This document shows, piece by piece, positions 36,363-46,410 of a stretch of 64,000 nt of DNA (positions within the stretch are counted from its first letter, which is position 1; the number at the start of each line of letters is the position of its first letter). The position numbers and the translations under genes are program-made. Below the pieces are notes generated by a model. It had not been told where the DNA came from and searched no databases. It worked only from the letters and a program-made list of their open reading frames with translations. Source of the DNA: Coccinella septempunctata (lineage: Eukaryota; Arthropoda; Insecta; Coleoptera; Coccinellidae); the NCBI RefSeq assembly GCF_907165205.1, contig NC_058190.1, positions 7,138,001 through 7,202,000 of the forward strand. Reading direction: 5' to 3'.

Positions 36363-37287
36363 GTCATTCGGGGGACAACTGTGCGCACTTTTGCCTTTCA
36401 AGCCATACCCTGTTTCAAATGTTGAAGCTAGGAAAATTAAAACACATTAATAAGATAAAGAATTTTCTAATCTATAAAAAAACATCAAAAAGCAAACAAA
36501 CCGGCGTTTTCTTTCCGCAAACAGAAATTTAATGGTGAAACTCGGAGTGCGTTCACATGCCCCGTATTGCGGGTAAGTGTGCGCACCCTCACGGGGTAAG
36601 TGAACGCAGTGCTTAGTGAACCACACAATCAAAACAAATTGCAAAATAGTGTCATCAAAATGTTACAATATTAGAGAAATGCTGTTTATTTTCAATACAG
36701 AAGCGCCTTTTTATAAGCACTGCATTATTGCTCGTGCCATAATTCCTGGTGAACACAACACTTGATACATTCCCCTCTTGGTGGCTCTTCATATTTTTCC
36801 GAACAAATAGGACAATATTGATCGATCCTTACCAAGAAAATCAACAATGTCATAATTTATTCCTCACTGAACAAATGCCCATATAATGAATCTATGCGCA
36901 CACTTAGTCGCGCACACTTTCCCCAGTAAGCCAAAATTTGAATTGACGTTCTTATAGAGTTGAGCAGCTAAGAGAACCTAAAATTTTTTATTATATATTT
37001 AGATTAATATGCCCATGATCGAATAAAATATTGTTCAACACTGTCGGACTCGGAACTTGGACCTGGCAGAATTTGCAGAGATGCTGAAAATTAACAAGAA
37101 AACTAGTGAATTTGATTGAATGCAAATAAAAAGTTAACGAAACGTCGCACGGCGCACTCCTTTGAAAAACTAATTTGGGGATTCTGCGCCCTTGCTTCAC
37201 CCAAATGAACCCCTCTTTCATATATTGCATAGTCGAGATATACGCACTGCGCACACTTACCCACTGCGCTCAGTTACCCCGAATGAC
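36363..37287 (-). mobile_element. pogo-like DNA transposon derivative (925 bp) encoding a PHD-type finger
   Basis: Ends: GTCATTCGGGGGACAACTGT, GCGCAC on the left and GCGCTCAGTTACCCCGAATG, AC on the right, inverted and flanked by TA (36361-36362 and 37288-37289). The right terminal region continues with GCGCACACTTACCC. An internal hairpin (GCGTTCACATGCCCCG and CGGGGTAAGTGAACGC, 36547-36609) repeats the same vocabulary. The only legible coding relic is the zinc-finger segment at 36721-36823. The 120-codon + strand frame at 36170-36532 crosses the left boundary and is not a gene. Confidence 0.75.
36721..36823 (-). pseudogene. PHD/RING-type zinc-finger fragment of a transposase C-terminus
   Basis: The - strand reads DQYCPICSEKYEEPPRGECI then KCCVHQELWHEQ, a TAA, then CSAY. 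The spacing of C..C, C..C, H and a final C, together with EPP and LWHE, is the pattern of the PHD-like finger that ends many insect pogo/Tigger-type transposases. The extra TAA between HEQ and CSAY breaks the domain, and no catalytic domain is left. It lies inside a TA-flanked element, which supports transposon rather than host origin. Confidence 0.65.
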
Positions 37288-37289
37288 TA

Positions 37290-38119
37290 CTTGGTTTCAA
37301 TTGATAAAACCCATTGGTTCGACTTGATTTCTAGCCTAGTTTCGAAGATTTTTTTCTGAATAGGTGTGTGATTCTAGTAGAAGGCGACGAAGTGATGCTT
37401 AAGAGAGCATTATTTCATGAGAAGACAGAAATATTTCTTTATCGAAATGGAGGATTCTCTCGCACTCAAGACCTCTAACTTCGTAAAACTTAGCATAATA
37501 GGGCGAGTCTCGACATCTGATTTATGTCAACTCCGGAATAATGGCAGGCGACCCAAAGGCAAGAGATCAAAAGAACATAGGAAGCAGAATCGTTTAGGCA
37601 GAAATGCGATATATTCACACATTGTGCGAACTATCCTAGAGACAACAAGCCTAATTCTCAGAAAGCTATCCCCTTTATCTGCAGGCATTTCGCTGAAGGC
37701 AAAACTAAATAAAAGACAGGCGCTAAATCCTTTTTATGCGAATTGGATGGGGGCGCAATGGAGTGAATAACATCTCATTAGGGAATTTATAGCCAGGAGA
37801 CTGAGGGACGATCTGTCACGATTTTCTGCTGTTTGAACTGCGTGTTCTGTAAATTGGAGCAATTGCGACGAGTCGAGTATCGTTGGAAATTCGTTTTAAT
37901 GTTTATTGAGGTTTTCACAATGACGCAATAAACTTACAAGTTTAAGCTTCAGCTCGAGTTGAGAAATTAACATATCCCACCATTGGAATGCCTTTGCACC
38001 TTTCCTAGATATTTGGGGAGCCCACGACGCTTTATCGGGATTTACTAGAGAGTCGTGGAGACCTAGTGGATTTTGAAGATTAGATGGTAGAAAGAAAAAA
38101 AGGTTTTATGATGTATGTG
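37290..38119. other. no recognised gene; 117-codon open frame at 37417-37770
   Basis: The + strand frame from 37417 is relatively long and the region is less AT-rich than average, but the peptide (MRRQKYFFIEMEDSLALKTS...) has no motif and no flanking splice or promoter signal that I can see. It may be conserved noncoding DNA or a chance frame. Confidence 0.3.
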
Positions 38120-39417
38120 TTACGGCTAAAGATAGGTGTGAGCATAAACTTAAGATTAGCCGGCTAAACTTAGGTTTATATTCGAGGATCGGCTAAAGTT
38201 CGATAAAATATTCATCCGCGTCAGGGCATTTCATCTTTAGCCGGCTAATGTGCACATTACCCAAAACGGAACGGCTAAAAATGTATTCGATGGACACGCG
38301 GACAAGTGATGTATCATGAATGGTCGGATGGGAGAGGACGAAAGCACACGGCCACTTTTTTGTTTAAATTTTTAGAATTGAAATATGCAAAAGAGCATCG
38401 AATGTATTGGGGTTGTATTACATAACGCCCATGGGTTTTCAATTCTACATTTAACGATTTATTTTCATCTGTTTAGGAGATTAATGCTCTCCAAACCGAG
38501 CCTCATTTGTGAAAAACCATAATATGACCCCACAATAAAATGAGATATTAGACATAGACAATTTTTTCCGTAAACAAAAGTATATTTTCCCTACCATTCA
38601 ATAATTGGGTTTATGGAAAAATTACGAAATAGGAACTAATGTTGCAATTTCTTTCCAACCAATTCTTGCGCAAAAAAGAACAAAAAAAAAACTATGAACA
38701 TGAACATAGTTGAAAACACTTTCTCTAGCTGATTTTTATAAAAATTTCTTCCCGAGTCATTGAACATACGGGTTCCAAAATATGGCTGTTGTCACCCTTC
38801 ATGAATCATCCTGAGGGATATAGAGTTAACTCTATAATCTTTGTGCCAAATAGTCCGGTTAACTACAAACAAGATTGGGCACTTCTACTTATATTTTTCT
38901 AGAATTCAACCTTTGGTATTTTGGTGAAGAAGTTTTTGTCTGCTCATTCAATTTCCCTCAAATTATGAATAATAACAAGATGAAAAATAATCATTAACAC
39001 TACAGTTTTCCCTCACACTCAAAATAGCATGTAATGAATTTTGTCATCAAGCGTTTAGATTTTTAGATTCGTCAAAAAGAATTCGTTGAGACACAGATGA
39101 AACAAATATAATGTTCATTCTCATTTATCCAACTGCTCAACAGAATGCTTTTCTGCTATTAAAATATGTGAAATTCATACAAAAAATGCATTGCATTAAT
39201 AGTTTGATTATACTCGTATCACTATTTCTTTATATTCTTTTAATTGCCGAAAATTTGCGCCCCTCAAGCCTTCTACATTTTTAGCCGATGGGATGTGGTT
39301 ACACTTAAGTTTAGCCGGCTAAAGATAGAAGAAACTAACATTAGCAAATACCCGAAGCTAAACCTAAGTTTAGCCGGCTAATCTTAAGTTTATGTTCACA
39401 CCTATCTTTAGCCGTAA
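38120..39417. mobile_element. 1,298-bp inverted-repeat element with TTTAGCCGGCTAAA subterminal motifs
   Basis: Left end TTACGGCTAAAGATAGGTGT, GAGCATAAACTTAAGATTAG, CCGGCTAAACTTAGGTTTA; the right end is its near-exact inverted copy ending CTATCTTTAGCCGTAA. The repeats are about 60 bp with two mismatches. The palindrome TTTAGCCGGCTAA occurs in each terminal repeat and again further in (about 38233 and 39311). No ORF is seen in the interior. The flanks (ATGTG and CATAT) give no clear target duplication, so the superfamily is open. Confidence 0.75.
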
Positions 39418-39735
39418 CATATGCACCTTCAGCGTTGGGGTAACCATCTACAGGTTTCCATATACAGGGTTTTTTCAAAGGAGGGGCTTTTTTTTTTGAA
39501 AGAAGGAACAACTCATCAAAATAAGTCGTTTATTCAAAAATTGTCTATATAAAATTGGCTGAGGTACAACCCCTAGAAGAAGTTCGACAGAATTTCATTA
39601 AATTTCAAGTAAGGCACTGTGGAAGGTGACGGCATCTCAAAAACTAAACATAACCATATGGCTGGACAATGAATGGTTCAGTACCAAGTACATCGGATTA
39701 GATGCATCAGGTTACATTTGATAGAATCATAATTG

Positions 39736-40081
39736 AAAAATTAATGGAAACAACAATTCCAAAGGAATTGTCGTTCCAATAATGTGAGTTAGTCATGAAC
39801 TATCATAGGAAATCCCAGAGAAGTCGAAAAATTCAAGTGCAACTGTAGACCGGTTTCGGGATCATTTTCCCTCGTCAGTACAGTATAGCACTGAATCCCT
39901 CGAGTGGAGGATGGTAGTCTTATGCGATCTTGGGACGCCGCTTTGAGATATCTCATCACGATACGCCACCTGTCACGCAAAGGCTGAACCAAAACCTCAC
40001 TTTCTCTGCAGATTCTTACAACAGTTCATGGCTCCCAAGTTCAACTTGGAGTGCTGTACACTGTACAGTACTCCTTTTTGT
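39736..40081 (-). mobile_element. 346-bp retroposon with a hammerhead ribozyme, 15-bp target duplication
   Basis: The insertion interrupts family V and is bounded by identical copies of ATAGAATCATAATTG at 39721-39735 and 40082-40096; copy 1 of family V has the matching single site (ACAGAATCATAATCG). Read on the - strand, the unit starts ACAAAAAGGAGTACTGTACA and ends CCATTAATTTTT. A 12-bp hairpin near its 5' end (40048-40074, GGAGTACTGTAC/GTACAGCACTCC with one mismatch) repeats the stem I vocabulary of the ribozyme further down. It contains no ORF, no polymerase III boxes that I can identify with confidence and no poly-A tail. The combination fits a retrozyme-like or Penelope-derived unit. Confidence 0.75.
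39836..39902 (-). ncRNA. type I hammerhead ribozyme
   Basis: On the - strand, in order: AGTGC, TAT, ACTGTA (stem I 5' strand with internal loop); CTGACGA (core); GGGA, AAATGA, TCCC (helix II, 4 pairs, 6-nt loop); GAAA (core); CC GG T with the last A of GAAA making the palindromic ACCGGT (stem III); C (cleavage nucleotide, giving GTC); TACAGT, T, GCACT (stem I 3' strand). Stem I pairs perfectly as ACTGTA/TACAGT and then AGTGC/GCACT across a small internal loop. All invariant core bases are present. The minimal stem III has no loop, as in hammerheads of metazoan retroelements that work best as dimers. Predicted cleavage is between 39848 and 39847. Confidence 0.85.
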
Positions 40082-40379
40082 ATAGAATCATAATTGTTTT
40101 ATCGTGAAATTAAATGCAACAGTTTCTTGAAAGTGCTTATGTTAGTTATGTTGAAAAAGTGCTATGATGTTTCCCATAGGCACATACGAATGTGCCTGAA
40201 GTCCTTTCTGACCTGTCCTTTCTCGTAGGAACTCACACTGACAAACAATTTCCTCGAGTGCAAACGCCACTTTTTTCCCATTTTCGCATTTCCAACGGAC
40301 CTCCACACAAGCCCCTCGAATTTGTTTCCAGATCGGGCATCTCATTCAGAGTGGGTGTTTCGGGAAAGATGATTGAATA

Positions 40380-40700
40380 ATAGAAAGCGAAAATCAATCA
40401 CCCTTTATGCCGTAATCGAATCAATTCAGCTTTTCACGGCTGCAGACGGGGCTCCAGAAGTAGTTTACACGATCAATTTGAAATGGGAGTTATTCCTGAT
40501 TCTCCCGCCGTTCCGGGTTAATCGACCCTGGAAAATGTGCACGGAGAAGTAGCCGGCTCTCCGGAGGCGATATCCAGAACGGACCGAATTCAATTTTATG
40601 CCGAAGTTCGATTGATGTGCGTGCGGCGTTCACGGTTATGCGCAGACATAACTGATCCAAAAATCGCGTATCATGTTGATGATTAACACGCCGAATCGTA
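40380..40700. promoter_or_regulatory. GC- and CpG-rich island, candidate regulatory element
   Basis: The sequence from about 40390 to 40700 is strikingly richer in G+C than all flanking DNA (for example CTCCCGCCGTTCCGGGTTAA, GTAGCCGGCTCTCCGGAGGC, GATGTGCGTGCGGCGTTCAC) and is not repeated elsewhere in the window. No open frame with a known motif crosses it. Inside a presumed long intron this composition suggests constrained noncoding DNA such as an enhancer or alternative promoter, but that is inference. Confidence 0.35.
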
Positions 40701-40762
40701 TTGTTTGGTTCTTACAGTTTATTGCTAATTTTTAGGAATATACAGGGTGATACCGATTAACA

Positions 40763-41716
40763 GGGAATACTCCTTCTGACGAAAATGATTTTTTTATGAA
40801 ATATCTTTGAAACGTCACATTTTGAAATAACCAATTCAACCGTTTCCCGACAAAATAGTTATTTTCCTATCAAGTGCGGCAAGACACTTTTCGCAAGAGT
40901 TAGGAACAATATTTTTTCTACAAGCGCTTGAAATATATAAATGTTTCCATTTCACGAAACATATCATATCTCATTTGATTAATTCATATATAATGTAATT
41001 CTGCATGTCATTACTATGGGTTTCTCATTGTTGACGTTCTGTGCATAGAAACATGATTGAATTTAATTTACTCTATAATATTTGCGTGCGGGAAAAACCC
41101 CTGCTAATCCATTCCCGCACGCAAATGCGTGCGGGAAAGAAATAGCAGGCGTTTTTCCCGCACGTTTTGGAAAAGTGACTCTTTGCAACTTGGAATGAGT
41201 GCGGGAAAAAGATTGAACGCGCACGCTTGTAGAAAAATTATTTTAAGCACTTAAAAATGAAAAATAAAACTGGGTATTTAAAATTTAAAGCGTTTTATGA
41301 GAATTGCTCAAGCTGGCAACATCGACTGAAATATGCCTTGATAATAAAGGACAACAAATGCATTATCTTGATGAGACAGACAAAGATGGCTGTCTATGAA
41401 GTCTGCGACGAACGAGGAAGGTCGTAAAATTTTTTAGGATTGTTATGGCATGGATTGTTGCAGTTGAGGCTCGCCAGTAAGTACGCGCCTGTAGATCAAC
41501 AGCAGGTATTTTATAAACAAGCTGATCGGACATTGTTCTTTTCATTGTCTTGTATGCGCTGTTGCCAAATCTTAAACTCCGCACAAAGCGATTTAAATTT
41601 TAATACCCCATATTTGAAGGATGATTTTGAATAGTTTCCGCGGTGCATTTGAAAAAATCATGAATTAAACTCATACTTATTCAGTTTAAACTTGCCTAAA
41701 TTGAGGAGAATTCCCC
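40763..41716. mobile_element. family III element, copy 2 (inverted), with a nested insert
   Basis: It starts GGGAATACTCCTTCTGACGA and ends TTGAGGAGAATTCCCC. The order of landmarks is the reverse of 32545-33087: CATTTTGAAATAACC first, then AGCTGGCAACATCGACTGAA, then CGATTTAAATTTTAATACC. About 400 bp not found in the other copy sit at about 40858-41262. TACAGGGTGATACC directly precedes the left end (40741), so it may itself lie next to, or within, another repeat. Confidence 0.7.
40858..41262. mobile_element. nested insert with GTGCGGGAAA repeats and palindrome
   Basis: The insert is defined by its absence from the family III copy at 32545. It has subterminal inverted repeats TTTTCTACAAGCGC (about 40914) and GCACGCTTGTAGAAAA (about 41221). 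The motif GTGCGGGAAA occurs in both orientations several times, and 41112-41137 is a perfect 12-bp palindrome, TTCCCGCACGCA and TGCGTGCGGGAA, separated by AA. Exact ends and target duplication could not be set. Confidence 0.5.
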
Positions 41717-41893
41717 ACTGCAAATAGGTCGTATTTTCATGTCCAAAATTAAAGGTGGTCTTTCATGCAAACTAAACCTCTTAGGAATTTCATTGTTCAA
41801 CTTTGTTGTGATGTTTGAAAGGGGTGAAACATGCAACCATCATTCTATTTTTACTAGAACATTAAATTAAACCAAATTCCTCAATTTAAACAT

Positions 41894-42135
41894 ACAGGGT
41901 GAGTCTTTGACTCGTAAAAATATTTTTACAGGAGATCTTTGAGGTCTAAAAAAAACATTTTCACATTTTTTACAGAATCGGCTCGGTTTTAATGATTCAG
42001 GCTGTTGAAAAACTAAAAATGTAATTATATTTTAGTTTTAATCCACAAACGGTTGTTTCGAATGAAATGAATTTCAGAATATGGTTTTTCATTTATGTAT
42101 TGTTTTTTTTAGAACACAAGATATCACAAGCTACC
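41894..42135 (+). repeat. family I element, left part
   Basis: TACAGGGTGAGTCTTTGACT, CGTAAAAATATTTTTACAGG, then CAGAATCGGCTCGGTTTTAA and GAATGAAATGAATTTCAGAA. It stops at ACACAAGATATCAC, where a segment shared with about 52865-52960 (AGACTGACAATTCGGACGTG) begins. Confidence 0.65.
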
Positions 42136-42539
42136 TTTCAAGAGACTGACAATTCGGACGTGACTGAGGGTCAAAGCAGTCCTTTGAAAATGCAAAACAA
42201 GATGTTACTTGTACAGGGTGGGCAAACCTGAACTACAACTTTTTCAATCCAACGAGATAGAGGAAAATGCATGGCCAATTACTTTCGTCTTTATTCGATA
42301 AAATTAAAATGCCATTAGCTGCACTCCACATCTTCTTTTGTTTTCGAGTTATAGGCCAAAATTTAAATTTGGGCGATTTCAACTTTACCTCCGTTTCTAT
42401 TTGTGCTAAGATGTTGAAATTAAACATTATGACTTTTTCGATAGAAATCCAGTAGCTTACTATGATTTTTTCCAACAGGTTTATTTGTTGAGCTATAGTT
42501 GTGTTTTTTCGTATGAAAACAGAAGTTTAAAATGACTAA
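42136..42539. repeat. interspersed sequence with a TACAGGGTGGGC end
   Basis: 42136-42200 matches about 52865-52960 (GCTAC.T.TCAAG.GACTGACAATT.GGACGTGAC). At 42213 TACAGGGTGGGCAAACCTGA marks the start of another repeat running right. The open frames on both strands here (62-80 codons) have no motif. Confidence 0.4.
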
Positions 42540-42918
42540 CGAATATTTAAGCAGAAGATTCTTGAGGTGAAATGAAACACTTTTTTCGTTGCTATTTTTT
42601 CTGAATCGGCTCGGTTTAAAAGATACAGGCTGTTGAAAAACCACAAAAAAAATTTATTTTTAGTTCCATTCCACAAAAGATTTTTTGGAACGAAATGAAT
42701 TTCTAAATTTAGATTTTCATTTTTTCGATGAATCTTTCTCACACAAGATATCACCCACGTCTTCCAGTTTTCTCATAATGACCATTACGTACCATAAGAT
42801 TTCAAAAAATTCAAAGAACCCAACTCTTGAAACTAAGTTGGACGCTATCTAATGAATATTTGAACGTTTTGTAAAATGAAAGTATTCCTCATATTTCCTC
42901 GTATAATATGGCGATTAC
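42540..42918 (+). repeat. family I element, second partial copy
   Basis: AACGAATATTTAAGCAGAAG, ATTCTTGAGGTGAAA, TGAATCGGCTCGGTTTAAAA, ACAAGATATCACCCACGTCT and AACCCAACTCTTGAAACTAA follow the family order. It loses similarity near 42918 in a decayed AATATGGCGATT block. Confidence 0.65.
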
Positions 42919-43248
42919 GCTTAAGCAGTGTTTTTTAACGCAGAACCATCAAGGTCAATTGGTGCTATAATTTGAAATTGGGATCAAATATATATTTTTT
43001 CTTATGGAACACCCTGTATTTTACTGCAGATTTAGAAAGCATAATGAAAATGAGAATAAGTTTATTTGAAATCTCATGTGCTTAAAAGGTGCCGTCTCTG
43101 AGATATTTCGCTTTTCGTAAATCTGAGGGTCTCAGAAAAAACTCTATAACTTCGAATGGAATGAATTTGGTGGAATGAGATTTTGGCCTGTGAATACCAT
43201 AATTATTAAAAACTCTACTGGGTGTTCGACATGAGACGAGGCAATGAC

Positions 43249-43251
<3 letters not shown>

Positions 43252-43281
<30 letters not shown>
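43252..43281. repeat. (AG)n microsatellite, about 15 units
   Basis: Uninterrupted dinucleotide run; likely length-polymorphic. Confidence 0.95.
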
Positions 43282-43286
<5 letters not shown>

Positions 43287-46200
43287 TAGTGTTTTCTACA
43301 TTTCATGAACTATTTTCACAGGCCAAAGAAAGAAACATAAAAATACAAAACAACACAACATTACCACAGAAATACAAGAAAGGGAGATTTGTTGCAAGAG
43401 CAGCATGGTAAATGAATTGACCTACTAATAATCTAGCAATATAGAGATTGCATGAATCAATAAATAAGGTGTCAAAACAAAGTAATCAACTAACTGTTGT
43501 AGGTATAGATAAAAAAATATTTACAAGTTAAGATGTATAAACAATTGAAAGGCGGTGTATACAAAGCTTGTAAAGATAACATATAAAAGCCTGTACAAAT
43601 TATAAGTCCATATCACATGTATAATATAATATATACCCCGATGTGGGATTTATGTATTGTATTATAATCGCGAAGGTCTGATTGCAAACGACAGTTTTTA
43701 TCACTACTTAACATGAGTATACAGTAAGTTTTCGAGTATGAAGATACATGGAAATTTAAGAAGTTCTAGTCTCTGGAAAACTCGTTTTCAACATTCTCTA
43801 TAACCCGATCCCACCAAAATCTTAACTCTACGTCTGTGTAGTCTGAAGACTGGTTCACGCGTTGGGTCCAGTTTTCCCATAATATCACCCAAAAATGGAA
43901 AAGAAAATAAAAGAAAATTTCCATTGAATAACAAATATTCATTCATGGCATTGACTTTCCGAGGTGAAATTATCTCTTCTATGAATTTCCACATGAAAAA
44001 ATTTCTCTATAAGTCTCGCCATTGGTTACAATTCGTATCCTGGTGAAACTGAAAGAAGAGCTGCCACCTTTTCTACGAAAGTGGAAATTTTTGTAATATT
44101 CGTAATTTTTACTTATCGTTCAAGGGTGCTGGCAACACCCCTCATTCTCGTAATCTTTCTCCCTTTACACCTTATACGGATGGTGAGAAAGTCCTGTGGT
44201 ATAAGCTCTTCTTAACTAATTGATAACACACAGTTTATTCCACCTGTATGAAACAATATGGCGGAAACACATCAGTTTGGCTCATTCATTAAAAGTGATG
44301 CATTTCATGCCACAGAAAAATATTTATATGAAATATTCTGACGTAGTTTTCCTGATTTCTTATGGTTTATGTTCTGAATAATTTCTGCTTGGGTGTTTCC
44401 ATCGAAATTTTGTGGATTTGTAGAGTCGAATATTGTGTTTGATGCTTCTTCCTTTTATTTTTGTATGTGTATTTAAAGCTTATTCGAAGTCTGGTCCGAC
44501 CATTATTTCATTCTGTATTGAGATATCTTATATGTGAAATATCTAATTTCTCTGAATTCATCTTTGGTAGCCCTGAAGAAGTGGAAATATATCCGCTAAA
44601 CGGACATTAGTTGAGCTTACTTTTTGACCATCCACGTTCCTATTATCCTGTGAAAAAACAGATATGATCTCACAAGGAAATATAAAATTACACCCTGAAT
44701 AACTAAACTATTGAGCATCACAATCTTCTAATGCTTTATCTCGAACGTCGAAACTGGAAATCAATGGGTCATCTCACGAAACTTTTCCATTTCGAATAGG
44801 AAAGTCACATACTTCTGTAATTCAATATAATTTCAATACAAACGAAATAAAATAAAGTTAGGAAGGTTCCGAGGTGTACATTATTCAGATGTTCCTCCTG
44901 TATCCCATTCGGTCCAACTATCTACACCAAAGTTTGTCAGAGGTCCTTATAGCCGCCATAAATACCTGGATGAAGCTCTTGCGGTGTCTATAAATGAACC
45001 GACAAGAGCAACCTGATGTCGGTAGCCTATGAAGACAGTTTTGCCCAAAGTTTTGTCGTACACCCGTAATGAGTTAAGTTATACAAACCGGCTATTTGAC
45101 TGAGGCGAAAAGAGGATAAACCAAACAGCTGACAGTACCTCCACTTGAAGTCATTAGTCGAGTAAATATTATGAGAGCGTTGAAAGTGTTGCTAATGGTA
45201 ATTGAATTCTGTCATCCTTCCGCCCACGTTTCTGGTGAAATATGCTCGCTTAACAATGAGATTATGTTGAAGGTTTTGTGCAGCTTTTTTGCTCTCTTCC
45301 AAGAAGGTTGGAATGGTGGAATGATGATAATAGAATTTGGTTCATTATTTCAATAATGAACCTATGGGAAACAAGAAGGAAACAAACCGAACCCCTGGTG
45401 AGGATTGGAAATATTTTAAAGTTCATTCTTTGAAGCTTTTTATGTAATAAAGCAAAATAATTACCTATCATCAATACGAAACTAAAACAAAATGTTGTCG
45501 AGGGAGTACTGCAGTTGATGCCTTTATTTTATACCAAGTAACTTCATGTAGGAAATAATTATTCCATTGACATAGTTAATTGAACTAAAAAAATTAGTAC
45601 CTCATTGAATGATATGCCACAAACAGAATGAGTCTTCCAATTCGGCTCTATTGAAAAGATACAGGCTATTGAAAATAATTTTCAATTCCTCCTACATCTA
45701 CATAAAATTATTCCTCACATTTTCCTGTAATTTTTGATATTTAAAAATAAAACTTTCTGTGAAACTCGAAAAATTGGATACGTTATGTGAATTCAACTCA
45801 GAAATATCAATTTGCATCTCAAAATATAGATTTAACGCTGGTCTGAAAACAATCTTTTTGCTGAACTATTTATATCATAGATACTCACTCAGTTATAAAA
45901 AATTTCAAGAAATTATGTATGGAATTCTTCTTGTTTAGTTGCTTTCTTCGAATTTTTGATGATTTTTCATTTAATAAATACACATAACATAACCTTGAAA
46001 CAAAGCACACTGAAGAGTTATAGTGTCATAGATTATCCTTGTTGTTCTAAAGGGAACTTTGTTGTGATCATCGTGTTCTGTGTTTGTTAATTTGATAACG
46101 TTTGAACGTTCAGAAAAAAATATCATTTATTTATTTATATGAAAATGAGAGATTAAGTGAGTTGTAATTGAATTTGGCAACTCTTGTACAAAATGAAATT

Positions 46201-46410
46201 GATGACCAACGATAATAAAGGATCATATACTGGAGATAAATATCAGAGCTAATATGACTGGTTGCAAGCTGAATTCGATAATATTATTAGAAAATGAAGG
46301 AAAGTATATTATATGTATTTACCGCCAGAGAAATTGTAGGAACTCATTTAGTGTATGCTACTTTGTTCACCAAATGACAAAGGAAAGAGAGTTCATGCTT
46401 TTTTTCCTCA
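43282..46410. other. no gene seen; GC-richer patch about 44880-45170 and decayed family I at 45640-45790
   Basis: 44880-45170 has more G+C than its surroundings (GCTCTTGCGGTGTCTATAAA, ACCGGCTATTTGACTGAGGC, CAGCTGACAG) and no repeat, so it is a weak candidate for regulatory DNA. 45640-45790 resembles family I (TTCGGCTCTATTGAAAAGAT, ACAGGCTATTGAAAA, AAACTCGAAAAATTGGATAC) but is badly decayed. A hammerhead-like motif at 44573 is discussed among the findings. Confidence 0.4.

Larger units (their letters stand above)
39465..40173 (+). mobile_element. family V element, copy 2, 3'-truncated and interrupted
   Basis: Left end TACAGGGTTTTTTCAAAGGA, GGGGC, T-run, GAAAGAAGGAACAACTCAT. It matches copy 1 at 10255 through GGCTGGACAATGAATGGTTC and GATAGAATCATAATTG, is interrupted by the 346-bp retroposon, resumes at 40082 and stops matching after GTGCTATGATGTTTCC at about 40173. 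The right terminal repeat is lost. Confidence 0.75.

Noticed and set aside
36170..36532. 120-codon open frame on the + strand
   Set aside because: It starts in family I sequence and crosses the left end of the pogo-like element, so it is a composite of two repeats.
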